Origin: Anaerococcus octavius
GTDB lineage: Bacteria; Bacillota; Clostridia; Tissierellales; Peptoniphilaceae
Assembly (NCBI RefSeq): GCF_900445265.1
Contig: NZ_UFTA01000002.1
Coordinates: forward strand, 1,843,941 to 1,907,940
Direction of reading: 5' to 3'
Length of the DNA: 64,000 nt
Below, one piece after another: positions 9,105 through 18,261 of the stretch. The notes under the pieces were generated by a model, which was given only the letters and a program-made list of their open reading frames with translations, did no database searches and had not been told where the DNA came from. Every line of letters starts with the position of its first letter. Positions within the stretch are counted from its first letter, which is position 1. A program made the position numbers and the translations under genes.

Positions 9105-10487
9105 ATGATTAAATTTCCTAAAGGTTTTTTATATGGAACGGCTACATCAGCCACTCAGTCAGAAGGTGCAGGGAATATAGACAATAAATCTGAGAATATA
9201 TGGGATTATTGGTATAAAATAGATCCGTATAAATTTTATAAGCAAGTAGGACCAGGTAAAACGACAGATATTTATAATAATTATAAAACTGATGTAGACT
9301 TGTTAGAAGAAACTGGGCAAAATGTTTATAGGACATCTATAAACTGGGCTAGGCTTATACCAGATATAGATGGAAAGATAAATCAAAAAGCTGTTAGTTT
9401 TTATAGAGATTATTTTTCTAGGATTCGCAAAAAAAATATTACTCTTTATATAAACTTATTTCACTTTGACTTGCCAATGTACCTTATGGATATAGGTGGC
9501 TGGACTAACAAAAAAACTGTAGAAGCTTATAAGGATTATGCTAGAAAATGCTTTGAACTTTTTGATGATTTAGTAGATGGTTGGTTTACCTTTAATGAGC
9601 CAATAGTCCAAGTAGAATGTCAATATCTGTATGGTTATCATTACCCAGCAGAAATAGATCCTAAAAAAGCAGTACAAGCAGCATTTAACACCCAGCTTGC
9701 CTCGGCCTTAGCTATTAAAAGTTATAAAGAAATGGAATTTAATAAAAAAATCGGAATAATTTTAAATTTAACACCAGCTTATCCAAGAAGCAACAATGAT
9801 GGTGATTTAAAAGCAGCGGAAATGGTAGAATTAATCAATAAATCCTCATTTTTAGATCCTTCAGTCTTTGGAAAATATCCAGAAAAACTTATTAAATTAA
9901 TAAAAAATGAAAAACTCACTCCGGAATATAGCCAAGAAGAGCTTGAAATTATAAAAGAAAATACTATTGATTTTCTAGGAGTAAACTATTATCAGCCCCT
10001 AAGAGTGAGGGAAAATCCTTATCAATATAAAGAGGATGCACTTTTTATGCCTAGCAAATATTATTTAACTTATGATATGCCAGGTAAACGTATGAATCCA
10101 TATAGAGGTTGGGAAATATATCCAAAAGCCCTTTATGATATTGCAATAAATATTCGTGACAATTATAAAAATATAGAGTGGATAGTTTCGGAAAATGGTA
10201 TGGGTGTTGAAAATGAAGAAAGATTTAGAGAAAATGGGCAGATAAAAGATGATTATAGGATTGATTTTATAAAAGAACACCTATACTGGCTAAGTAAGGC
10301 TATCAATGAGGGAGCAAACTGTAAGGGTTATCAACTTTGGACTTTTATAGATTGCTGGAGCTGGCTAAATGCCTATAAAAATAGATATGGTCTTGTAGAA
10401 TTAGATTTAAATACTGGCCAAAGAAAAATAAAGAAGTCAGGTCAATGGTTTAAAAAATTAAGTGAAAATAATGGTTTTGAACTTTAA
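9105..10487 (+). CDS. GH1 beta-glycosidase
   Basis: A 460-residue GH1 enzyme of full family length. The acid/base is E165 in FNEP and the nucleophile E363 in SENG. GH1 covers 6-phospho-beta-glycosidases as well as enzymes on free sugars. The loop that binds the 6-phosphate in phospho-enzymes (Ser...Lys-Arg-Tyr) reads here S419...N426-R427-Y428, so the lysine is missing. This makes an unphosphorylated substrate more plausible, for example the Man-beta-GlcNAc core left after alpha-mannosidase trimming. Overall resemblance to phospho-beta-glucosidases remains, so specificity is open. AAAGGAGG precedes the ATG; the neighbours are a ROK kinase and GH92. Confidence 0.88.
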   Translation: MIKFPKGFLYGTATSATQSEGAGNIDNKSENIWDYWYKIDPYKFYKQVGPGKTTDIYNNYKTDVDLLEETGQNVYRTSINWARLIPDIDGKINQKAVSFYRDYFSRIRKKNITLYINLFHFDLPMYLMDIGGWTNKKTVEAYKDYARKCFELFDDLVDGWFTFNEPIVQVECQYLYGYHYPAEIDPKKAVQAAFNTQLASALAIKSYKEMEFNKKIGIILNLTPAYPRSNNDGDLKAAEMVELINKSSFLDPSVFGKYPEKLIKLIKNEKLTPEYSQEELEIIKENTIDFLGVNYYQPLRVRENPYQYKEDALFMPSKYYLTYDMPGKRMNPYRGWEIYPKALYDIAINIRDNYKNIEWIVSENGMGVENEERFRENGQIKDDYRIDFIKEHLYWLSKAINEGANCKGYQLWTFIDCWSWLNAYKNRYGLVELDLNTGQRKIKKSGQWFKKLSENNGFEL

Positions 10488-10502
10488 ATAGGAAAAAATA
10501 AT

Positions 10503-12614
10503 ATGTCTATAAAAGAAATTTTAAATGATTTTAGATTTACTGATACTAGAATTGGAACAGACTCTAAAAGAGAATTTTCTAATGGAAATACCTTACCATT
10601 AGTAGGTGTGCCTCATGGAACAAATTATTTTGCAGTGCAAAGTAATGTTGATAAAAATGAATGGTGGTTTAACCCAAATGAAGATGATTTTAAAGGTTTT
10701 AGATTAACCCATCAACCTAGCCCTTGGATGGGGGATTATTCATATCTTACAATACTTCCTTTTGATTTAGAAAAAAATATTAAATATGATACCATTAGCT
10801 CTATTTTTAGACCTAATTATAATAAAATAATTTACGGAGATGGATCAATAGCAGAAGTTACTAATGATATTTATTCTGGAATTATTAGCTATAAGGCAAA
10901 TACAAAAGCAAATTTTTTAATATATGCAGATGGTCTTTTTCTTGAAAAAAAAGATAAGCTAATTTTAGGGACCGTAAAAAATTGCTATGATAGCGAAGAT
11001 GAAGATTTTACAATGTATATTGTAATTGACTTAGATAATGATTTTGACTTAAAAAATACAGAATCTGATTATAAAATAATAACTGATAGTAAAAATACAA
11101 ATTTATATATAAGCACTTCATTTATTTCAATCGACCAAGCTATTATAAATCATCAACGATTAGAAAAAGATTTTGAAAAATTAGTTGCTTCTACAAGTAA
11201 AGAATGGGAAAAAGTTTTTGATAGATTTGAAATAAATATAAGAAAAGAAGATGCTTTATACCAAAAATACAATCCATACAGCAAGGAAAAACAAAGGAAA
11301 TTTTTCTACCACTGCTTATATAGAGCATACTTATTTCCTATGAGATTTTTTGAAATTGATAAAGATGGTAAAGAAATCCACTATGATACTTTTAATAAAA
11401 CAATAAAAAATGGAATGTTGTTTACAAATATAGGTTTTTGGGATGGGCAAAAAACTTTATTTCCCCTTCTTAGTTTAATTGACACCGAATTTTTAGAAGA
11501 TCTTTTAGAAGGAATTATAAATACTTATATAGATACCGGATTTTTACCAAAGTGGCTATCGCCAGATGAGAGATCAATGATGCCAGGAACTTTAGTTGAT
11601 AATACTATAGCTGATCTTTTATCAAAAAAAATAGGAAATGATAAGTCAGAAATACTGCTAGAATCAATGATAAAGTCCGCAAATCCAGAAAATAATAAGA
11701 GTAAGTATGGCAGATTTGGTGCCAATCTGATGGATGAATTAGGATATGTACCAGCTGATTTACACGAATCAGTAAACCAAACTTTAGATAATAGTCTGTC
11801 AGACTTTTCTATAGGAAAAGTAGCTGAAATCTTAACTAAAGATGAATTAGCAAATACTTACTATAAAAAATCTAAAGCTTATCAAAATCTTTTTGACAAA
11901 GATATAGGATGGTTTAGGTCCAAGGATAGAAATGGTAACTTTACTAAAGACTTTGATAAATTTAGTTGGGGCTCGCCTTATACAGAAGGATCTGCTTTTC
12001 AAAATAGTTTTAATGCCTACCATGACATTGAAGGTATTGTTAGTTTATTTGGATCAAAAAAGGCCTTTGAAAATAAACTTGATGAAATAACAAACGAGAC
12101 ATCTGATTTCAAAGTTGGATCGTATGGAGAAGTAATCCATGAAATGAAAGAATTAGAAACTGCACACTTTGGTCAGATAGCAATATCAAACCAGCCTTCA
12201 TTTCACTTGCCTTATTTATATTATTATGTAGATAAGCCTTATAAAACACAACTTTTAGTAAAGGAACTTTTATTAAATTATTTTTCCTATGATTTTAAGG
12301 GATATCCAGGTGATGAAGATAACGGCTCACTTAGTTCTTGGTTTATCCTATCTAGCCTTGGTATATATCCCGTTGCACCAGGAAAAGAAGAATATATAAT
12401 AGGTATGCCATTTTTTGATGAAATAAATGTAAAACTTGCAAATAAAAATATTTTAAAAATAACTACAGAAGAGAATTACCATCAAAAGAAATTTATCAAG
12501 ACAATGAAGGTTAATGGCAAAGTTTACAAGCAAAGAAAAATGTCTCATAGAGAATTTATAAATGCAAGTGAAATTAAATTTACTTTAGGCCTAGTGCCAG
12601 AAACAGGAGAATAA
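10503..12614 (+). CDS. GH92 alpha-mannosidase, probably exo-alpha-1,2
   Basis: A 703-residue GH92 protein. The family comprises calcium-dependent inverting exo-alpha-mannosidases, mostly alpha-1,2. The N-terminal domain has the LPLVGVPHGTN region (31-41); the catalytic (alpha/alpha)6 domain contains GFWDGQKT and HESVNQTLDN. The GDEDNGS signature at 603-609 carries D604 and D606, expected to include the catalytic base. There is no signal peptide, which contrasts with the secreted GH92 enzymes of Bacteroides but fits import-then-degrade metabolism. It would act first on imported high-mannose chains. The downstream ROK gene starts 1 base after its stop. Confidence 0.92.
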   Translation: MSIKEILNDFRFTDTRIGTDSKREFSNGNTLPLVGVPHGTNYFAVQSNVDKNEWWFNPNEDDFKGFRLTHQPSPWMGDYSYLTILPFDLEKNIKYDTISSIFRPNYNKIIYGDGSIAEVTNDIYSGIISYKANTKANFLIYADGLFLEKKDKLILGTVKNCYDSEDEDFTMYIVIDLDNDFDLKNTESDYKIITDSKNTNLYISTSFISIDQAIINHQRLEKDFEKLVASTSKEWEKVFDRFEINIRKEDALYQKYNPYSKEKQRKFFYHCLYRAYLFPMRFFEIDKDGKEIHYDTFNKTIKNGMLFTNIGFWDGQKTLFPLLSLIDTEFLEDLLEGIINTYIDTGFLPKWLSPDERSMMPGTLVDNTIADLLSKKIGNDKSEILLESMIKSANPENNKSKYGRFGANLMDELGYVPADLHESVNQTLDNSLSDFSIGKVAEILTKDELANTYYKKSKAYQNLFDKDIGWFRSKDRNGNFTKDFDKFSWGSPYTEGSAFQNSFNAYHDIEGIVSLFGSKKAFENKLDEITNETSDFKVGSYGEVIHEMKELETAHFGQIAISNQPSFHLPYLYYYVDKPYKTQLLVKELLLNYFSYDFKGYPGDEDNGSLSSWFILSSLGIYPVAPGKEEYIIGMPFFDEINVKLANKNILKITTEENYHQKKFIKTMKVNGKVYKQRKMSHREFINASEIKFTLGLVPETGE

Positions 12615-12615
12615 T

Positions 12616-13485
12616 ATGTATGGTTCAATAGAATTAGGTGGTACAAAAATTAGGTGCGCCATATTTGATGAGAATGGAAAAATAATAAAAGAAATAAGGA
12701 TAAAAACAGAAGATCCAAATAAAAATTTAGAAAAAATAAGTGATTTTTTCAAAACAGAAAAGATAAAATCTATAGGAGTAGGAGCTTTTGGACCTATTGA
12801 TTTGGATAAAGATTCTAAAAGTTATGGTTACATTTTATCAACACCCAAAAAACTTTGGAGAAACTTTGACTTAGTAGGAACTTTAAAGAATAATTTGGAT
12901 ATCCCAATCAAACTTACTACAGATGTTGGAGCATCTGGTATAGGAGAATTTTTCTTAGGAGCTGCTAAAAATAAGAAGAGTTCTTTGTATTTAACAATTG
13001 GAACAGGCATAGGTGGATCGTTTATAGTTGATGGAAAGATAGTCGAAGGCTTTTCTCATCCAGAAATGGGACATATTGAAATATCAAGAGAAATTGATGA
13101 TAATTTTAAAAGTGTTTGTGACTATCACAATTCCTGCTTTGAAGGACTCTGCTCAGGACCTGCTATTGAAAAACGAGCAGGTAGCAAAGGTGAGGAATTA
13201 GATATTGATGATCCTGCATTTTTAATTACTGCAAGATATATTGTCAAAGCTTTATATACCTATACTGCAATTTTAAGACCTCATATAATAATCATAGGTG
13301 GGGGAGTTGCAAACAAAGAAGGCATGATAGAAAAAATTAGAGAGGAATTTGATAAAATCAAGGGGGAATATTTGATTTTACCGAGTAGTGAAGAATATAT
13401 AGTATTTCCAGATTTGGGTAATGAAGCAGGACTTATAGGGGGCTATATACTCGCTAAAGAAGAATATGAAAAAGGAGACTTTTAG
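12616..13485 (+). CDS. ROK-family fructokinase/mannokinase-like sugar kinase
   Basis: A 289-residue ROK kinase of the fructokinase-like branch. ELGGTK (6-11) is the phosphate loop, D103 in TTDVGAS the catalytic base, and GTGIGGS (129-135) follows. The zinc site is made by H153 (EMGH) and C168-x2-H171-x2-C174, as in ScrK/GmuE-type enzymes. Because it follows three alpha-mannosidase genes, mannose is the most likely substrate, giving mannose 6-phosphate. AGGAGAAT precedes the ATG. It differs from the other ROK kinase of the locus, which lacks the zinc site, so two different monosaccharides are probably handled. Confidence 0.87.
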   Translation: MYGSIELGGTKIRCAIFDENGKIIKEIRIKTEDPNKNLEKISDFFKTEKIKSIGVGAFGPIDLDKDSKSYGYILSTPKKLWRNFDLVGTLKNNLDIPIKLTTDVGASGIGEFFLGAAKNKKSSLYLTIGTGIGGSFIVDGKIVEGFSHPEMGHIEISREIDDNFKSVCDYHNSCFEGLCSGPAIEKRAGSKGEELDIDDPAFLITARYIVKALYTYTAILRPHIIIIGGGVANKEGMIEKIREEFDKIKGEYLILPSSEEYIVFPDLGNEAGLIGGYILAKEEYEKGDF

Positions 13486-13500
13486 CTAGTCTCCTTTTTT
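13471..13500. terminator. Bidirectional terminator at the end of the glycan locus
   Basis: AAAGGAGACT and AGTCTCCTTT form a perfect 10-bp stem with a 7-base loop, followed by a T run. The left arm overlaps the 3' end of the ROK gene. The A run on the other side lets it also terminate the convergent pncB transcript. Confidence 0.85.
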
Positions 13501-13517
13501 CTATAAAAAATATTTAT

Positions 13518-14963
13518 CTACAATCCTCTTTTAGCTTCCAAAATTAGATTTTGTTTTAAATTCCATAGGTCTTGGGATAGGTCTACATAGTAATTATGTG
13601 GTTGGTCGAATCTTTTTACTTCTTCCCAAACGCTATCAAGTTCTTTTTTACAATAATCATGGATTTCGTGTATATCTGGTTGTTCGTATACAAGTTTTCC
13701 ATTTTCAAAAATTGGTACTTGCATGAGGCGGGCTTCGTAGTTATCCATTTTTTTCATCTTCCATGTAAATAATGGATCAAAGATTACAAGTGGTTTACTT
13801 TCATCAACTTCTTCTTCGCGAAGGGTAATGTAATCTGCTTCTGCTTTTCCTGTTTCTTTATCATATAACCTATAAACTTTTTTAAAACCTGGAGTTGTAA
13901 TTTTTTCTACGTTTTCAGAAACTTTTATTCTTGCTTTTAGCTCTTCATCTTCGTATATTCCTACAAGTTTATAAACTCCTCCAAATACTGGATCGGATTT
14001 GCTTGTTATAAGTCTTTCTCCTATACCGAAAGAATCTATTTTTGCTCCTTGGGCAGTTAGTGAATTTATTTTAAATTCATCAAGTGAGTTAGATGCAACT
14101 ATTTTTGCTTCTTTATATCCATTTTCATCTAATATTTTTCTTACTTCTTTAGATAAATAAGCAAGGTCTCCAGAATCTATTCTAACTCCACCTGTAAGTC
14201 CCTTTGGCTCTAAAACTTCTTTAAACACACGCATAGCGTTTGGCAAACCACTATTTATTGTATCGTAAGTATCTATTAAAAGTATGCAATTTTCTGGATA
14301 AGTTTCAGCGTAAATTTTAAAGGCTTCATATTCGCTATCAAAAGCTTGGATCCATGCATGAGCCATAGTTCCAGATGGATTAAAACCATAAGTTTTTGCA
14401 GAAAGTGTATTGCTTGATACAGGAGCTCCGGCAATAAAGGCTGCTCTTGCACCAGTTAATGATGCATCTGCACCTTGAGCACGGCGAGCTCCAAATTCCA
14501 TTACAAGTCTATCACCAGCTGCTTTTACAATTCTGCTAGTTTTTGTAGCAATTAATGAATTAAAGTTCATTGATAAAAGCAAGTAAGTTTCTACAATTGA
14601 GCATTCAATAATTGGAGCTCTTACAGTTATAATAGGTTCATTTGGAAACATAACTGATCCTTCAGGAAAGGCCCATACATCTCCTGTAAATTTGAAATCA
14701 CGTAGATAATCTAAAAATTCCTCTGAAAAATCACCTGCTTCTTTTAAGTAAGCTATGTCTTCATCTGTAAAATGTAGATTTTCTATAAAATCTATAACAT
14801 CATTTAGACCAGCAAAAATAGAATAACCCCCCTCATCTGGATTTGTCCTATAAAATGCGTCAAAGACTGCTATTGTATCTTTCATTCCATGGTTAAAGTA
14901 ACCATTTGCCATAGTAAACTCATAAAAATCACTGAGCATAGATAAATTTCTAATATTACTCAT
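13518..14963 (-). CDS. pncB: Nicotinate phosphoribosyltransferase
   Basis: A 481-residue enzyme of NAD salvage that joins nicotinate and PRPP to nicotinate mononucleotide at the cost of ATP. The N-terminus LSDFYEFTMANGYF is diagnostic. The core holds EFGARRAQG and the segment GTMAHAWIQAF, with the conserved histidine that is phosphorylated in the family. VRIDSGDL and SLDEF are the phosphate/ribose-binding region. The length is typical of the longer Firmicutes form. It is transcribed alone on the minus strand and convergent with the glycan locus. Confidence 0.95.
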   Translation of the reverse strand: MSNIRNLSMLSDFYEFTMANGYFNHGMKDTIAVFDAFYRTNPDEGGYSIFAGLNDVIDFIENLHFTDEDIAYLKEAGDFSEEFLDYLRDFKFTGDVWAFPEGSVMFPNEPIITVRAPIIECSIVETYLLLSMNFNSLIATKTSRIVKAAGDRLVMEFGARRAQGADASLTGARAAFIAGAPVSSNTLSAKTYGFNPSGTMAHAWIQAFDSEYEAFKIYAETYPENCILLIDTYDTINSGLPNAMRVFKEVLEPKGLTGGVRIDSGDLAYLSKEVRKILDENGYKEAKIVASNSLDEFKINSLTAQGAKIDSFGIGERLITSKSDPVFGGVYKLVGIYEDEELKARIKVSENVEKITTPGFKKVYRLYDKETGKAEADYITLREEEVDESKPLVIFDPLFTWKMKKMDNYEARLMQVPIFENGKLVYEQPDIHEIHDYCKKELDSVWEEVKRFDQPHNYYVDLSQDLWNLKQNLILEAKRGL

Positions 14964-14995
14964 AAAACCCTCTTTTCAAAATATTTTCTTAGTCT

Positions 14996-15049
14996 ATTGT
15001 ATATACAAAGGGACAAAATTGCAAACATTTGTAATACCTTCTTACAAAT
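14996..15049 (-). promoter_or_regulatory. pncB promoter with adjacent 23-bp palindrome
   Basis: On the minus strand TTGCAA (15024-15019) and TACAAT (15001-14996) are spaced by 17 bases, a plausible sigma-A promoter for pncB. Directly upstream, ATTTGTAA and TTACAAAT (15027-15034 and 15042-15049) form a perfect palindrome with a 7-base spacer. It lies between the divergent pncB and HAD genes and is a candidate operator, perhaps for a niacin-responsive repressor; the regulator is unknown. Confidence 0.45.
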
Positions 15050-15146
15050 AATTATGCCCTTTTATTCCATTTTTATGCAAATTTACATTAATTATTTATT
15101 TTAGGGTAAAGATTAATTAAGGAGATAATTAAGAAAAGGAGGTAAA

Positions 15147-15797
15147 ATGTATATATTTGACATAGATGGGACGCTTTTAAATACTATTGAATCTATAAGT
15201 TTTCACTTAAATGAAACATTGAGAAAATATGAATTAAAAGCTATACCCAAGCAAAAAGTAAGGGAATTTGTTGGCAATGGGCCTAGAGTTTTACTAACAA
15301 AAACCTTAGACTATGTAGGATTTACAGGAGATGATCAATTAAAAGAAGAAATTTATAATAGGTATAATGAAGCTTACGATAATGATCCTTTATATTTAAC
15401 AAAACCTTTTGAGGGCATAAAAGAATCTTTAGATAAACTAAAAGAAAATGGGGAGATAATTGCAGCTTTTTCCAACAAACCTGATGAGACTAGCAATAGA
15501 GTTTTAAAGGCTATATTTGGAGAAAAATATTTTGATTATATCCTAGGCTACAGAGAAGACTATAAGAGAAAGCCATCTCCAGAGGGGATTATGATAATTG
15601 CAAATCATTTTGATGTGCCATTTTCAGATATTTTATATTTTGGCGATAGCGAAGTAGATATGAAGTGTGGGAGAAATGCAAGTATCTTTACCGTAGGATG
15701 CTCTTGGGGCTTTAGAAAAAGAGAAGTACTGGAGAAAGAAAATCCTGATGTAATCATTGATAGTCCTAGGGAGATAACAAGCATAAAAAGAATATAG
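15147..15797 (+). CDS. HAD-superfamily phosphatase (phosphoglycolate phosphatase-like)
   Basis: A 216-residue HAD hydrolase. Motif I is FDIDGTLL with nucleophile D5 and D7; motif II is AFSNKPDE; motif III lysine is in RKPSPEG; motif IV is YFGDSEVDM. The helical cap between motifs I and II places it with the Gph/PGMB-like subfamily. The substrate is not predictable beyond a small phosphate ester. AAAGGAGG lies just before the ATG. It is divergent from pncB and is followed by a separately promoted ABC transporter. Confidence 0.82.
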   Translation: MYIFDIDGTLLNTIESISFHLNETLRKYELKAIPKQKVREFVGNGPRVLLTKTLDYVGFTGDDQLKEEIYNRYNEAYDNDPLYLTKPFEGIKESLDKLKENGEIIAAFSNKPDETSNRVLKAIFGEKYFDYILGYREDYKRKPSPEGIMIIANHFDVPFSDILYFGDSEVDMKCGRNASIFTVGCSWGFRKREVLEKENPDVIIDSPREITSIKRI

Positions 15798-15913
15798 ATT
15801 ATAAGAATTTATTAAACATATTTTATATAATATTAAAAAATATTAATCAAGCTAGTTAAAATTTTAATCCTTTGATATCCTTATTGTAAATTACTTAAGG
15901 ATTGGAAGGAAAA

Positions 15914-16615
15914 ATGCAACTAGTTATAGAAAGTTTATCAAAAAAATTTGAAGAAAAGAGTGTCTTAAATGAACTAGATGCCAGATTTGACCAAGGGATT
16001 ATCTACGCCCTTTTGGGAAGAAATGGTGCAGGAAAGACTACTCTTTTTTCTTTAATTGCAAAAGAACTTAAAAAAGATAGTGGGGAAGTTTATTTACTAG
16101 AAAATGGCGAAAAAATAAATCTTGAAAGTAAGTATGTATTTTTTATGCTAGCTGAGCCAGAACTACCAAGGTTTCTAACAGCCAGAGAATTTATAAAATT
16201 TTTTATAGATGTAAATAAGGAGAGAATAGCAGACCTCCATGACACTGACTATTACTTTGACCTAGTGAAATTTGATGAAGAAGATAAGGATAGGTTAATC
16301 CAAGGCTACTCTACAGGTATGAGAAATAAAATTCAGATGATGATGTTTCTTATTTTAAAACCAAGGGTTATTTTAATGGATGAACCGCTAAATTCTCTTG
16401 ATGTAGTAGTGCAAAAAGAAATGAAAGACTTAATAAAATCTATAAAAAACGACCACATTATAATTTTTTCAACCCACATTTTGGACTTAGCAAAAGATAT
16501 ATCAGATGAGATAGTTTTATTACATAAGGGTCAGATAGAAGAAGTGGATAGGGAAATCAAAAATAATCCAGACTTTGAAGATAGAATTATAAGTCTATTA
16601 CAAGCGGAGGCCTAG
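15914..16615 (+). CDS. ABC transporter ATP-binding protein
   Basis: A 233-residue ATPase. Walker A is GRNGAGKT (35-42), the signature is degenerate (YSTGM in place of LSGGQ), Walker B is VILMDEP and the switch histidine is in STHILD. The open frame extends 12 bases upstream to a TTG, but GGAAGGA lies right before the ATG at 15914, so that start is preferred. The stop is 1 base before the permease start. It resembles ATPases of exporter-type ABC-2 systems; the cargo is unknown. Confidence 0.85.
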   Translation: MQLVIESLSKKFEEKSVLNELDARFDQGIIYALLGRNGAGKTTLFSLIAKELKKDSGEVYLLENGEKINLESKYVFFMLAEPELPRFLTAREFIKFFIDVNKERIADLHDTDYYFDLVKFDEEDKDRLIQGYSTGMRNKIQMMMFLILKPRVILMDEPLNSLDVVVQKEMKDLIKSIKNDHIIIFSTHILDLAKDISDEIVLLHKGQIEEVDREIKNNPDFEDRIISLLQAEA

Positions 16616-16616
16616 G

Positions 16617-18215
16617 ATGGATTATTATAAGAAATATAGGATTATAGAGAATACTAAGCTTGCCAGTAATGTTAACCACATCATCCACTTTTTTCATAAA
16701 TTGCCTTTAGTGGGCAAATATGCGGGAGATAAGTATAAGGCCTATGGTTTTAAAAAATTTGTTTTTGCCCTAGGACCTTTATTTAGTATTATTGGGCAAA
16801 TTTTAAAGTGTATAGTTTCATTTTTTTTAGCTTTATTTTGGGCAGGTGCCTTTTTATGGCTAGTGCAAATGACCTGGCAGTTTCCAGAAAATATGTATAC
16901 AGAGTTTGTAGAATTGGGCAGATCAAATTTAGCATTTTTAAGTTTTTATTTGAGTATTTCAATGCTTGCAAAGGATGTTAGTGGTAGTAAGGCGGAAATC
17001 CACGAGTTAAATAGGCAATATAGGATGCTAGCTAAGGAAAGTGGCCTTATTCAAGCGGTGTTTAATCCCCTTAGGATAGGGATTGGAAGAGCTGTTGCCT
17101 TTGCCATATTTTTTGGCCTAAAAAATAGTTTCTTAATAAGCCTTGGCTTTGCTTTTGTAAGGATTATCTCAAATGCCATAACACTCACGCTTTCACAAAA
17201 AAAAGAAAAAATATATGCAGATAAGTGGTGGGTAAACCTAGGTCTATCTATAGTACTATTTGCTATACTTATGAGAATTAAGAGTTTTGATACAAATATT
17301 TTATTGATATTTTTTGTACTTAGTCTTAGCATATCTATTTTTGCAATCAAATACCTCTTAAGATTTGATGACTATGGCAAGTTATTAGAAGTGGCTAGAA
17401 CAGAAGATTTAGATAGAAATATGGATTTTGAGCAAATAGCCAATGATAGTTTAGCTCTAAAGGATAGTGATGTGGATACTAGGGCGACTAAAAATGCTCA
17501 TGGCTATGATCTTTTAAATAAACTATTTTTTGCAAGACACAAAAGACTACTTATAAAACCTCTTTACAAAAAAGCGGGGATTTTATTTGCCCTTGTCTTA
17601 GTAGCTTTAATAGGGATTAGATTTGCCTATAAAGACTTTGATAGTAACTTTGGCATGAATAACATTATCATATATACCTTGCCAATATTTGCTAGCATCT
17701 TATTTAATAGCACAAATACTAATAGGGCCTTGTTTTTAAATTGTGATAGGCCATTACTCCAATATGGCTTTTATAAGGAAAAAGAAGCAGTATATGACCT
17801 TTACAAGTTAAGGTATAAGTCCTTGCTTAAGATAAATATTTTAGGACTTTTAGTAGGTCTTATTTACCTATTCTTAGCATTTTTCTTATTTGAAAGTGTC
17901 GGCATTAAAAGCCTAGTTGTATGTGGGATGTTTATTTTAGTGACCTACTTATTTTATGTAGCCTACAACCTATCTATATATTATTTATTCCAACCCTTTA
18001 ACCAAGAAGCAGCCCTAGTTGGTTACATGTACCAGTTTTGGACTTCATTATTAGGATATTTAAATATACTTTTACTTCCCCTAATTATGGTAAAGATAGA
18101 TAAAGATTCGCTCTTTATCCTTGAAATATTAAGTATTATCTTACTTTTTTTAGTAATAATATTTCACATCCTAGTAAAAGTACTTGGTAAAAACACTTTT
18201 AAAATAAAAAAATAA
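16617..18215 (+). CDS. ABC exporter membrane subunit, unrecognised family
   Basis: A 532-residue integral membrane protein with roughly ten hydrophobic segments (for example about 50-80, 100-120, 145-175, 190-240, 315-360 and 400-525). A soluble stretch at about 245-310 contains acidic residues. I do not recognise a named family by motif. It starts 1 base after the ATPase stop, so the two form an ABC pair of exporter type. It ends in a terminator and has no substrate-binding protein beside it. The cargo could be a peptide, lipid or drug; nothing in the sequence decides. Confidence 0.65.
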   Translation: MDYYKKYRIIENTKLASNVNHIIHFFHKLPLVGKYAGDKYKAYGFKKFVFALGPLFSIIGQILKCIVSFFLALFWAGAFLWLVQMTWQFPENMYTEFVELGRSNLAFLSFYLSISMLAKDVSGSKAEIHELNRQYRMLAKESGLIQAVFNPLRIGIGRAVAFAIFFGLKNSFLISLGFAFVRIISNAITLTLSQKKEKIYADKWWVNLGLSIVLFAILMRIKSFDTNILLIFFVLSLSISIFAIKYLLRFDDYGKLLEVARTEDLDRNMDFEQIANDSLALKDSDVDTRATKNAHGYDLLNKLFFARHKRLLIKPLYKKAGILFALVLVALIGIRFAYKDFDSNFGMNNIIIYTLPIFASILFNSTNTNRALFLNCDRPLLQYGFYKEKEAVYDLYKLRYKSLLKINILGLLVGLIYLFLAFFLFESVGIKSLVVCGMFILVTYLFYVAYNLSIYYLFQPFNQEAALVGYMYQFWTSLLGYLNILLLPLIMVKIDKDSLFILEILSIILLFLVIIFHILVKVLGKNTFKIKK

Positions 18216-18238
18216 GACAGCAAATTGCTGCCTTATTT
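18211..18238. terminator. Terminator between convergent ABC permease and SdpI-like genes
   Basis: AATAAGACAGC and GCTGCCTTATT form a stem with one mismatch around AAATT, with A and T runs on either side. It overlaps the permease stop codon and can serve both converging transcripts. Confidence 0.65.
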
Positions 18239-18261
18239 ATTATCTTCTGTGATTTTTGTAA

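Noticed and set aside
15902-15913. Upstream TTG start for the ABC ATPase
   Set aside because: GGAAGGA would fall inside the coding region; the ATG at 15914 is correctly spaced from it.
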